Source: JBFLYO01 sp040756745 (GTDB lineage Bacteria; Bacteroidota; Ignavibacteria; UBA10030; UBA6906). Taken from it: a stretch of DNA of 57,139 nt. The DNA is taken from NCBI GenBank assembly GCA_040756745.1, contig JBFLYO010000026.1:1-57139 (forward strand), given 5' to 3'. The position numbers and the translations under genes were made by a program. Positions 26,051 through 32,006 of this stretch are shown here, piece by piece. The notes beneath the pieces are model-generated. The model was not told the DNA's origin, did no database searches, and worked only from the letters and a program-made list of their open reading frames with translations. Position 1 is the first letter of the stretch. Each line of letters starts with the position of its first letter.

Positions 26051-26093
26051 GAGTAGCCACCATTCGTCTCGACGGATGATGGCTATTCTTTTT
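26051..26093 (+). terminator. Terminator-like hairpin in the greA leader
   Basis: A hairpin with arms 26051-26066 and 26073-26088 (core TAGCCACCATTCG against CGGATGATGGCTA; one C-A mismatch and one G-U pair) is followed by TTCTTTTTG. It lies downstream of the greA promoter and 27 nt before the greA start, so it would stop transcripts in the leader unless read through. It could instead end the ribBA transcript. Confidence 0.55.
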
Positions 26094-26119
26094 GTCTTTT
26101 TCCTCACGACGAGGTGCGT

Positions 26120-26608
26120 ATGGCAGGTAATGGAATTCCGGAGACGGTCTACCTGACGAGGGAACGGCTGGTGGAGATTGAGCGCGAGCTCCGCGACCTG
26201 AAGATGAACGGCCGGAAGCTGATCGCCCAGAAGATCGCGGATGCGCGCGGCCACGGCGACCTCACCGAGAATGCCGAATACGAGGCCGCGAAGGAGGAAC
26301 AGCAACACCTCGAGATGAAGATCTCGAAGCTCGAGACGACCCTGTCGAGAGCGAAGATCATCGATGCCAGGGACCTGCCGAACGACAAGATCTATATTCT
26401 CAGCCGCGTCAAGCTGAAGGACTTGAAGGACGATGCGATGTACGAATACCTCCTCGTCTCGCCTGAGGAGTCAAACTACGAGGAGAACAAGATTTCCGTA
26501 ACCTCTCCCATCGGCAAGGCGCTCCTCGGCCGCACAAAAGGGGAGACCGTGGATATAACGGTGCCCGCGGGGAAGCTGAAATACCAGATTCTGGATGTGA
26601 CTCGGTGA
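26120..26608 (+). CDS. greA: Transcription elongation factor GreA
   Basis: A 162-aa factor that stimulates RNA polymerase to cleave backtracked transcripts. The N-terminal coiled coil (about residues 5-78) ends around the acidic tip segment ARGHGDLTENAEYEAAKEEQ, in which the D and E are the catalytic tip residues. The C-terminal FKBP-like domain has YEENKISVTSPIGKALLGRTKGETVDITVPAG. The ATG at 26120 is chosen over a GTG two codons upstream because GAGG lies at a proper distance. Its leader holds a terminator-like hairpin, pointing to attenuation. Confidence 0.95.
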   Translation: MAGNGIPETVYLTRERLVEIERELRDLKMNGRKLIAQKIADARGHGDLTENAEYEAAKEEQQHLEMKISKLETTLSRAKIIDARDLPNDKIYILSRVKLKDLKDDAMYEYLLVSPEESNYEENKISVTSPIGKALLGRTKGETVDITVPAGKLKYQILDVTR

Positions 26609-26882
26609 GAAGCAGGGGACGGGCAGGAGAGATTGAGATCAAGATCGAGATTAAGGTTAAGGTCAAGGTTAAGGTTGAGGGCCGGGAGGATACTATGCAC
26701 ATAAACTCATGACCTTGACCTGCTTCACCCCTCAACCTGCTTCACCCCTCGACCTGCTTCACCCCTCAACCTGCTCCACCCCTCAACCTGCTCCACCCCT
26801 TAACCTGCTCCACTCCCTAACCTTAACCTGCTTCATCCCTCAACCTCAATCTGGATCTCAATCTTGATCTCCCATCCTGCTC
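26604..26882. repeat. Inverted repetitive element with 17-bp tandem units, locus 1
   Basis: Between greA and the tRNA cluster. The left part (about 26625-26682) is purine-rich with units such as GAGATTGAGATC and AAGGTTAAGGTC. The right part (26711-26875) is pyrimidine-rich and complementary in style, ending CAATCTTGATCTCCC. Inside it the 17-bp unit ACCTGCTTCACCCCTCA repeats with few changes at 26718, 26735, 26752, 26769, 26786, 26803 and (after a 6-nt insertion) 26826. A related element in reverse orientation lies at 54505-54661. No reading frame in it looks genuine. This fills most of the 397-nt gap after greA. Confidence 0.85.
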
Positions 26883-26891
26883 TGCCAAGGC

Positions 26892-26922
26892 TTGACTTTC
26901 ATCGGGAAGGGAAGTATATTTT
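26892..26922 (+). promoter_or_regulatory. Distal promoter of the tRNA cluster
   Basis: TTGACT at 26892-26897, a 17-bp spacer and TATATT(TT) at 26915-26922. It is about 85 nt upstream of tRNA-Gly. Confidence 0.55.
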
Positions 26923-26964
26923 TCCCGTTGTCGCATTGGCTTGAATCCTGGCGGTGAGTCGATC

Positions 26965-26995
26965 TTGCAATTGGTGGTTGCCGTGGTTATATTGC
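26965..26995 (+). promoter_or_regulatory. Proximal promoter of the tRNA cluster
   Basis: TTGCAA at 26965-26970, a 17-bp spacer and TATATT(GC) at 26988-26995. The predicted start near 27001 is about 5 nt before the mature tRNA-Gly. Confidence 0.5.
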
Positions 26996-27005
26996 TTCAG
27001 CCAAT

Positions 27006-27078
<73 letters not shown>

Positions 27079-27149
27079 CTGCCCTTCGGGGCAGGGGAGG
27101 TTCGGTAATCGCACCGGGCCTCTTCGAAATACACTTCCTCTATAAAGTG

Positions 27150-27191
27150 GCCCCGCCGCCCCCAATCCCACCAGGTGGCGGGGCTTTTTTT
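27150..27191 (+). terminator. Intrinsic terminator after tRNA-Gly
   Basis: GCCCCGCC (27150-27157) pairs with GGCGGGGC (27177-27184), followed by seven T (27185-27191). It implies that the following tRNAs are partly or wholly transcribed separately. Confidence 0.8.
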
Positions 27192-27194
27192 CGT

Positions 27195-27226
27195 AATTAT
27201 CCATTATCCATGGATAATGGATAATT
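27195..27226. repeat. Perfect 32-bp palindrome
   Basis: The half AATTATCCATTATCCA is followed by its exact reverse complement. Each arm holds two copies of the heptamer ATTATCC. It lies between the tRNA-Gly terminator and tRNA-Cys. Confidence 0.9.
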
Positions 27227-27238
27227 GGTAATCCTGGT

Positions 27239-27310
27239 GGCGACGTACCCAAGTGGTAAGGGAGAGGTCTGCAAAACCTTTATGCGGCGGTTCGAATCCG
27301 CCCGTCGCCT
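27239..27310 (+). tRNA. tRNA-Cys (GCA)
   Basis: A 72-nt cloverleaf: acceptor GGCGACG/CGTCGCC, anticodon loop CTGCAAA with anticodon GCA, T-arm GGCGGTTCGAATCCGCC and discriminator T, as tRNA-Cys requires. CCA is not encoded. Confidence 0.96.
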
Positions 27311-27358
27311 CTGAGTTCTTCAACTTCTGCTGATCCCCACGGAGGATGTCGCCGCGTT

Positions 27359-27444
27359 GCCGGGGTGGCGGAATTGGTAGACGCAAGGGACTTAAAATCC
27401 CTTGGATCGCAAGATCCGTGCGGGTTCGAGTCCCGCCCTCGGCA
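27359..27444 (+). tRNA. tRNA-Leu (TAA)
   Basis: An 86-nt class II tRNA: acceptor GCCGGGG/CCTCGGC (one G-U), anticodon loop CTTAAAA with anticodon TAA, long variable arm GGATCGCAAGATCC, T-arm CGGGTTCGAGTCCCG and discriminator A. Confidence 0.97.
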
Positions 27445-27618
27445 CTCGGACAAGGGGAGGCCAAGGCTTGTGCCGGTTCTGCGCCTTCGGCGCATCCCCG
27501 CCTGCCACGCAAAGTCCATGAGGCGGGCAGGCTGGCGGAAAGTCCGGCCCTCGGTACCAGTCAGCGGGGGGAGGTGACGGCCGCACTCATCAGGGGTGAA
27601 GTTCGACGCAACGACGAC

Positions 27619-27692
<74 letters not shown>

Positions 27693-27710
27693 CTGCGGAT
27701 TGAGTTCGAG

Positions 27711-27734
27711 ACGGAGCCTGCTCCGTTTTTTTTT
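27711..27734 (+). terminator. Terminator between tRNA-Val and thrS
   Basis: ACGGAG (27711-27716), loop CCTG, CTCCGT (27721-27726), then a run of T to 27734. It ends only 14 nt before the thrS ATG, leaving no room for a promoter between them. Confidence 0.75.
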
Positions 27735-27748
27735 GTCATTACCCGGTT

Positions 27749-29689
27749 ATGGATCAGATCACGCTCACGCTCCCCGACGGGACGAAACGCTCCTTTGAGC
27801 GCGGCATCACAGGGCAGCAGGTGGCCGAACGGATCGGCGCCGGACTGGCGCGCGACGCACTGGCGATCTCCGTCAACGGCGAAGTGTGGGATCTCTTCCG
27901 GCCGATCGAAAGGGACGCCGAGATCAGGATCCACACCTGGGACGACGATGAGGCAAAGCGGACCTACTGGCACAGCTCGGCTCATCTCATGGCGGAGGCG
28001 GTCGAGGGGCTGTACCCCGGGACGAAATTCGGCATCGGACCGCCGATCGAGAACGGATTTTATTACGACATCGACCTGGGGGATCATTCCCTCACAACCG
28101 AAGACCTTGCGAAGATCGAACGGCGAATGGGGGAGCTGGCTGCCCGGGATGTCCCATACCGGCGCGAAGTTGTCCCCTGGGATGAAGCAGTAAAGTACTT
28201 CAAGCAGAAGGGGGACCAGTACAAGCTGGAGCTCCTCGACGGACTGAAGGACCAACAGATCACGTTCTATCGCCAGGGAGAGTTCACCGACCTCTGCTTT
28301 GGACCACATATACCGTCCACCGGCCGGATCAAGGCGATCAAACTGCTGAACGTTGCCGGGGCGTACTGGCGCGGGAACGAAAAGAATAAGATGCTGCAGC
28401 GCATCTATGGCATCACGTTCCCGACCCAAAAAGAGCTGGACGAGCATCTCGAGCGGCTCGAAGAGGCGAAGAAGCGGGATCACCGCAAGCTCGGTGCCGA
28501 GCTGGAACTCTTTCTCATTACCCCGCGCGTCGGCGGAGGACTTCCGATCTGGCTGCCCAAGGGAACGATCCTCAGAGAAACCCTGGAGCAGTTTCTTAAA
28601 GAAGAGCAAAGGAAGCGGGGGTACCTCCCGGTCGTGACTCCGCATATCGGCAACCTGAAGCTCTACAGAACGAGCGGGCACTACCCGTACTACGCGGAAA
28701 GCCAGTTTGCACCGATCAAGGTTGAGGACGAGGAGTTCCTGCTCAAGCCGATGAACTGCCCGCATCATCACCAGGTCTACCTGGCGCGGCCGCGGAGCTA
28801 CCGCGAGCTGCCGCTCAGGATCGCCGAGTTCGGGACCGTGTATCGCTATGAGCAGTCGGGCGAGCTGAACGGCCTGACCCGTGTCCGCTCGTTCACCGTG
28901 GACGATTCACATATGTACGTCCGTCCGGACCAGCTCAAGGACGAGCTGTGCGACGTGATCGACCTGATTCAACTGGTGTTCCGGACGCTGGGCTTCAAGG
29001 AGTTCAAGACCCGGCTGTCGTTCAGGGATCCGAAGAACATGGCCAAGTATGCAGGGGACGATGCAAGCTGGGTGGAGGCCGAGCGGCGGATCAAAGAGGC
29101 GGCGGACGAGATGAAACTCCAGTACTTCATCGCCATCGGGGAGGCGGCGTTCTACGGACCCAAGATCGACTTCATGGTGATGGACGCCCTGCGCCGCACC
29201 TGGCAGCTCGGCACCGTGCAGGTGGACTACGTGATGCCGGAGCGGTTCGGGCTGGAGTATACCGGGAGCGACGGCCAGAAGCACCGGCCGGTCATCATCC
29301 ACCGCGCCCCCTTCGGGTCGCTCGAGCGGTTCATCGGCGTCCTCATTGAGCACTATGCCGGGGAATTTCCTCTCTGGCTTGCCCCCGTCCAGGCGGCGAT
29401 CCTGCCGATCACCGATAATCAGCTTGATTATGCGAGGAAAGTTTACGAAGATTTGAAATCGTCAGGGATTCGAGCGGAGCTCGACGACCGGAACGAGAAA
29501 GTCGGCTACAAGATCCGTGAGTGGGAGACCCGGAAGGTCCCCTACATGCTCGTCGTAGGTGACAAGGAGCGGCAGGCCGGCACCGTTGCAGTGCGACAGC
29601 ACAGAAAAGGAGATCTGGGCGGTATGCCGAAGGCAGATGTTATCGCCCGGCTCCGAAAGGAAATCGACGACAAGGCACCCACCACCTAG
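27749..29689 (+). CDS. thrS: Threonyl-tRNA synthetase
   Basis: Class II synthetase, 646 aa. Domains in order: TGS (about 1-62), the editing domain with HSSAHLMAEAV (about 75-90, zinc-type editing His), the catalytic core with MNCPHHHQVY, RIAEFGTVYRYEQSGELNGLTRVRSFTVDDSHMYV and HRAPFGSLERFIGVLIEH, and the anticodon-binding domain (about 545-646). It has no Shine-Dalgarno; its ATG lies 14 nt after a terminator-like hairpin. infC follows with a 11-nt gap. ThrS autorepression via its leader is known in E. coli, but this leader looks quite different. Confidence 0.97.
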   Translation: MDQITLTLPDGTKRSFERGITGQQVAERIGAGLARDALAISVNGEVWDLFRPIERDAEIRIHTWDDDEAKRTYWHSSAHLMAEAVEGLYPGTKFGIGPPIENGFYYDIDLGDHSLTTEDLAKIERRMGELAARDVPYRREVVPWDEAVKYFKQKGDQYKLELLDGLKDQQITFYRQGEFTDLCFGPHIPSTGRIKAIKLLNVAGAYWRGNEKNKMLQRIYGITFPTQKELDEHLERLEEAKKRDHRKLGAELELFLITPRVGGGLPIWLPKGTILRETLEQFLKEEQRKRGYLPVVTPHIGNLKLYRTSGHYPYYAESQFAPIKVEDEEFLLKPMNCPHHHQVYLARPRSYRELPLRIAEFGTVYRYEQSGELNGLTRVRSFTVDDSHMYVRPDQLKDELCDVIDLIQLVFRTLGFKEFKTRLSFRDPKNMAKYAGDDASWVEAERRIKEAADEMKLQYFIAIGEAAFYGPKIDFMVMDALRRTWQLGTVQVDYVMPERFGLEYTGSDGQKHRPVIIHRAPFGSLERFIGVLIEHYAGEFPLWLAPVQAAILPITDNQLDYARKVYEDLKSSGIRAELDDRNEKVGYKIREWETRKVPYMLVVGDKERQAGTVAVRQHRKGDLGGMPKADVIARLRKEIDDKAPTT

Positions 29690-29700
29690 GAGACCGCCCC

Positions 29701-30261
29701 ATTAGCAAAGAGAAGCGCGCCCGCGTCAACGACGAGATCCGCGTTCCTGAAGTGCGCGTCATCGACCAGCACGGAGGACAGCTGGGGGTCATGACACCGG
29801 CCGCCGCGATCGCGATGGCAAAGGAACGGGATGCCGACCTCGTTGAGATCGTCCCGACGGCCACCCCTCCCGTCTGCAAGATCATCAATTTCGGCAAGTT
29901 TAAGTACGAGCTGGCGAAGAAGGACAAGATCCAGAAGAAGCACCAGCACGTCTCTTTGCTGAAGGAACTCCGGTTTCATCCGAACACCGACACGCACGAT
30001 TTCGAGTTCAAGGTCCGCCACGCAAAGCGGTTCCTGGGCGAAGGGCATAAGGTCAAGGCCACGGTGGTGTTCAAGGGGAGGGAGATCACCTACAAAGAGA
30101 AGGGGGAGGTGATGCTCGCACGATTGGTCGAGCAGTTGAGCGAGATCGCCAAAGTGGACCAGATCCCGCACATGGAAGGGAGGAGCATGATCATGATCCT
30201 CTCCCCCGAGCGCAAGAAAGTCGCACGCGCGGAAGCACGAACGGAGAAAGCACAGCACTGA
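29701..30261 (+). CDS. infC: Translation initiation factor IF-3 (ATT start)
   Basis: IF-3 binds the 30S subunit and checks the start codon. The product is 186 aa if read from an ATT at 29701. The conserved N-terminus RVNDEIRVPEVRV lies before the first ATG/GTG/TTG-type codon (GTG at 29752), so a normal start would delete it. AGGAG sits 8 nt upstream of the ATT. Further conserved parts are DLVEIVPTATPPVCKIINFGKFKYE and, in the C-domain, GHKVKATVVFKGREITYKEKGEVML. A rare start codon in infC is the known device for autoregulation in E. coli. Confidence 0.93.
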   Translation: MSKEKRARVNDEIRVPEVRVIDQHGGQLGVMTPAAAIAMAKERDADLVEIVPTATPPVCKIINFGKFKYELAKKDKIQKKHQHVSLLKELRFHPNTDTHDFEFKVRHAKRFLGEGHKVKATVVFKGREITYKEKGEVMLARLVEQLSEIAKVDQIPHMEGRSMIMILSPERKKVARAEARTEKAQH

Positions 30262-30274
30262 GAGGATTCATTTC

Positions 30275-30469
30275 ATGCCGAAAACGAAGACCAAGAGCAG
30301 CGCAAAGAAGCGCTTCCGACTGACTGGAACCGGAAAAGTCAAACGCGCGACTGCCTACCGGAGCCACATCCTGACCTCAAAGACGAGGAAGCGGAAGCGG
30401 AAACTCCGCAAAGGGCACCTCGTGTCGGTGCAGGACGTCCCTGCCGTGAAGAGGATGCTCGGAGCGTAA
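30275..30469 (+). CDS. rpmI: 50S ribosomal protein L35
   Basis: A 64-aa basic ribosomal protein with the L35 pattern KTKSSAKKRFRLTGTGKVKRATAYRSHILTSKTRKRKRKLRKGHLV. It sits in the classical infC-rpmI-rplT order, 13 nt after infC. Confidence 0.96.
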   Translation: MPKTKTKSSAKKRFRLTGTGKVKRATAYRSHILTSKTRKRKRKLRKGHLVSVQDVPAVKRMLGA

Positions 30470-30483
30470 GAATGTTCTCCCAT

Positions 30484-30520
30484 CCCCGGGGCGATCCGCC
30501 ACACGCGGACGCCTCAGGGG
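30484..30520 (+). promoter_or_regulatory. Conserved-looking hairpin between rpmI and rplT
   Basis: Three stacked helices can form: CCCC (30484-30487) with GGGG (30517-30520), GGCG (30490-30493) with CGCC (30510-30513), and CCGC (30496-30499) with GCGG (30505-30508), with small bulges. No T tract follows, so it is not a terminator. L20 controls this operon in other bacteria by binding such RNA; a similar role is inferred. Confidence 0.45.
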
Positions 30521-30553
30521 AATTTCATCACATCATCAGGATCAAGAGCAACT

Positions 30554-30901
30554 ATGCCTCGTTCGCAGAACAAAGTTGCCTCCCACCGCCGTCGCAAGCG
30601 CATCATGGCGCAGGCGAAGGGCTACTGGGGTGCGAGAAGCAAAGTCCTGACGGTCGCGAAACACCACGTGGAAAAAGGCATGCAGCATGCCTACCGCGAT
30701 CGCAGGAAGAAAAAAAGAACGTTTCGACAGCTCTGGATCGCGCGCATTAACGCGGCGGCCAGGCTCCACGGGACCACGTACTCGCGGCTCATCGCCGCGC
30801 TCAACAGGAAAGAAGTGGACATCAACCGCAAAATCCTCGCCGAGCTTGCGGTGGGCAACCCGCAGGCGTTTGCCGAGGTGGTGAAGTTCGCCCTCGCCTG
30901 A
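30554..30901 (+). CDS. rplT: 50S ribosomal protein L20
   Basis: A 115-aa rRNA-binding protein needed early in 50S assembly. The N-terminal basic tail and core are typical: MPRSQNKVASHRRRKRIMAQAKGYWGARSKVLTVAKHHVEKGMQHAYRDRRKKKRTFRQLWIARINAAARLHGTTYSRLI in register. It follows rpmI after 84 nt that hold a bulged hairpin. Confidence 0.97.
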   Translation: MPRSQNKVASHRRRKRIMAQAKGYWGARSKVLTVAKHHVEKGMQHAYRDRRKKKRTFRQLWIARINAAARLHGTTYSRLIAALNRKEVDINRKILAELAVGNPQAFAEVVKFALA

Positions 30902-30913
30902 ACCGTTCATGAC

Positions 30914-30978
30914 GCTTCCCATGCGTGCGCCGAACGGCCGTCATCAGGCCGGCGGTAGTGCATGGGAAGCTTCCTTTT
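30914..30978 (+). terminator. Long hairpin between rplT and pheS
   Basis: GCTTCCCATGC (30914-30924) is an exact inverted match to GCATGGGAAGC (30960-30970). Inside, CGCC and GGCC pair with GGCC and GGCG. TTCCTTTT follows. It could end the ribosomal operon or act as an attenuator for pheST. No Phe-rich leader peptide is visible. Confidence 0.55.
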
Positions 30979-30993
30979 ACCGGGCAACCCTCC

Positions 30994-32004
30994 ATGCAAT
31001 CCGAGATCGCCGCATTGCGCGAGCGCGCTGAGCAGGAAATCCGCGCTGCCGCAGACCCCCGCTTACTTGAAGAATTCCGCGTCAGATATCTGGCCCGCAA
31101 GGGATTGGTGGCACTCCTGTTTGACCGACTGAAGTCGCTCCCTCCCGATGAGAAGCCCCGGGTGGGCAAGATGCTCAATGAGCTCCGGGCGTTCATTCAA
31201 CACCTCCACGATGACAGGGCGGCCGCCCTGGCTGCGGCACGAGAAACTCCGCCTGCCGCCATCGATCTGACCCTCCCGGGGCGCCGGCGCTTCCGGGGCA
31301 CCAAACATCCCCTCACCCAGACGCTTGACGAGATCAAGAGCATTTTCGTTGCCATGGGATTCGGCATCGCAGACGGGCCCGAAATTGAAGACGACTATCA
31401 CAATTTCGAGGCGCTCAATTTTCCCCCCGACCATCCCGCACGGGATACGCAGGATACGTTTTTCCTGAGCAAGAATGCCCTCCTGCGCACCCACACCTCG
31501 CCGGTGCAAATCCGCGTCATGGAAAGCACGCCCCCCCCTCTGCGGGTCATCATGCCAGGCAAGGTGTACAGAAACGAAGCGATCAGCGCGCGGAGTTACT
31601 GCCTCTTCCATCAGGTGGAGGGGCTCTCCGTCGACAAAGGTGTGACGTTCAGCGATCTCAAGGGGACGCTGATCGCCTTTATTCATCAGTATTACGGGAG
31701 CAGCACCAGATACAAGTTCCGCCCCACGTTCTTCCCGTTCACCGAACCAAGCGCGGACATCTATATCAGTTGTTTCATCTGCGGAGGCAAAGGGTGCCGG
31801 CTCTGCAAGCAGATTGGATGGCTGGAAATACTCGGATGCGGCATGGTCGACCCCAACGTCTTCCGGGCGGTCGGCTACGACCCCGAGGTGTATACCGGGT
31901 ACGCCTTCGGCATGGGCATCGAGCGGATTGCGCTCCTGAGACACGGGATCGATGACATCCGCCTTTTCTTTGAAAACGACGTCCGGTTCCTGAATCAGTT
32001 CTGA
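30994..32004 (+). CDS. pheS: Phenylalanyl-tRNA synthetase alpha subunit
   Basis: The catalytic alpha chain of the (alpha-beta)2 class II enzyme, 336 aa. An N-terminal coiled coil (about 1-85) is followed by HPLTQTLDEIKSIFVAMGFGIADGPEIEDDYHNFEALNFPPDHPARD, LLRTHTSPVQIRVM and the motif 3 region GMGIERIALLRHGIDDIRLFFENDVRFLNQF. A four-cysteine stretch (CFICGGKGCRLCKQ) is present as in many bacterial PheS. The ATG at 30994 fits the family N-terminus; an upstream reading would begin inside the long hairpin. pheT follows after 2 nt. Confidence 0.96.
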   Translation: MQSEIAALRERAEQEIRAAADPRLLEEFRVRYLARKGLVALLFDRLKSLPPDEKPRVGKMLNELRAFIQHLHDDRAAALAAARETPPAAIDLTLPGRRRFRGTKHPLTQTLDEIKSIFVAMGFGIADGPEIEDDYHNFEALNFPPDHPARDTQDTFFLSKNALLRTHTSPVQIRVMESTPPPLRVIMPGKVYRNEAISARSYCLFHQVEGLSVDKGVTFSDLKGTLIAFIHQYYGSSTRYKFRPTFFPFTEPSADIYISCFICGGKGCRLCKQIGWLEILGCGMVDPNVFRAVGYDPEVYTGYAFGMGIERIALLRHGIDDIRLFFENDVRFLNQF

Positions 32005-32006
32005 CC

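Noticed and set aside
26718..26842. 17-bp tandem units considered as a CRISPR array
   Set aside because: Units are directly adjacent with no spacers, and no cas genes are in the window.
27537..27547. GGAAAGTCCGG, as in the conserved core of bacterial RNase P RNA
   Set aside because: The spacer between tRNA-Leu and tRNA-Val is only 174 nt and lacks the other RNase P core elements; the match is likely chance.
30902..30993. T-box or Phe leader-peptide attenuator upstream of pheS
   Set aside because: No T-box sequence, no anticodon-like specifier loop and no Phe-rich short frame.
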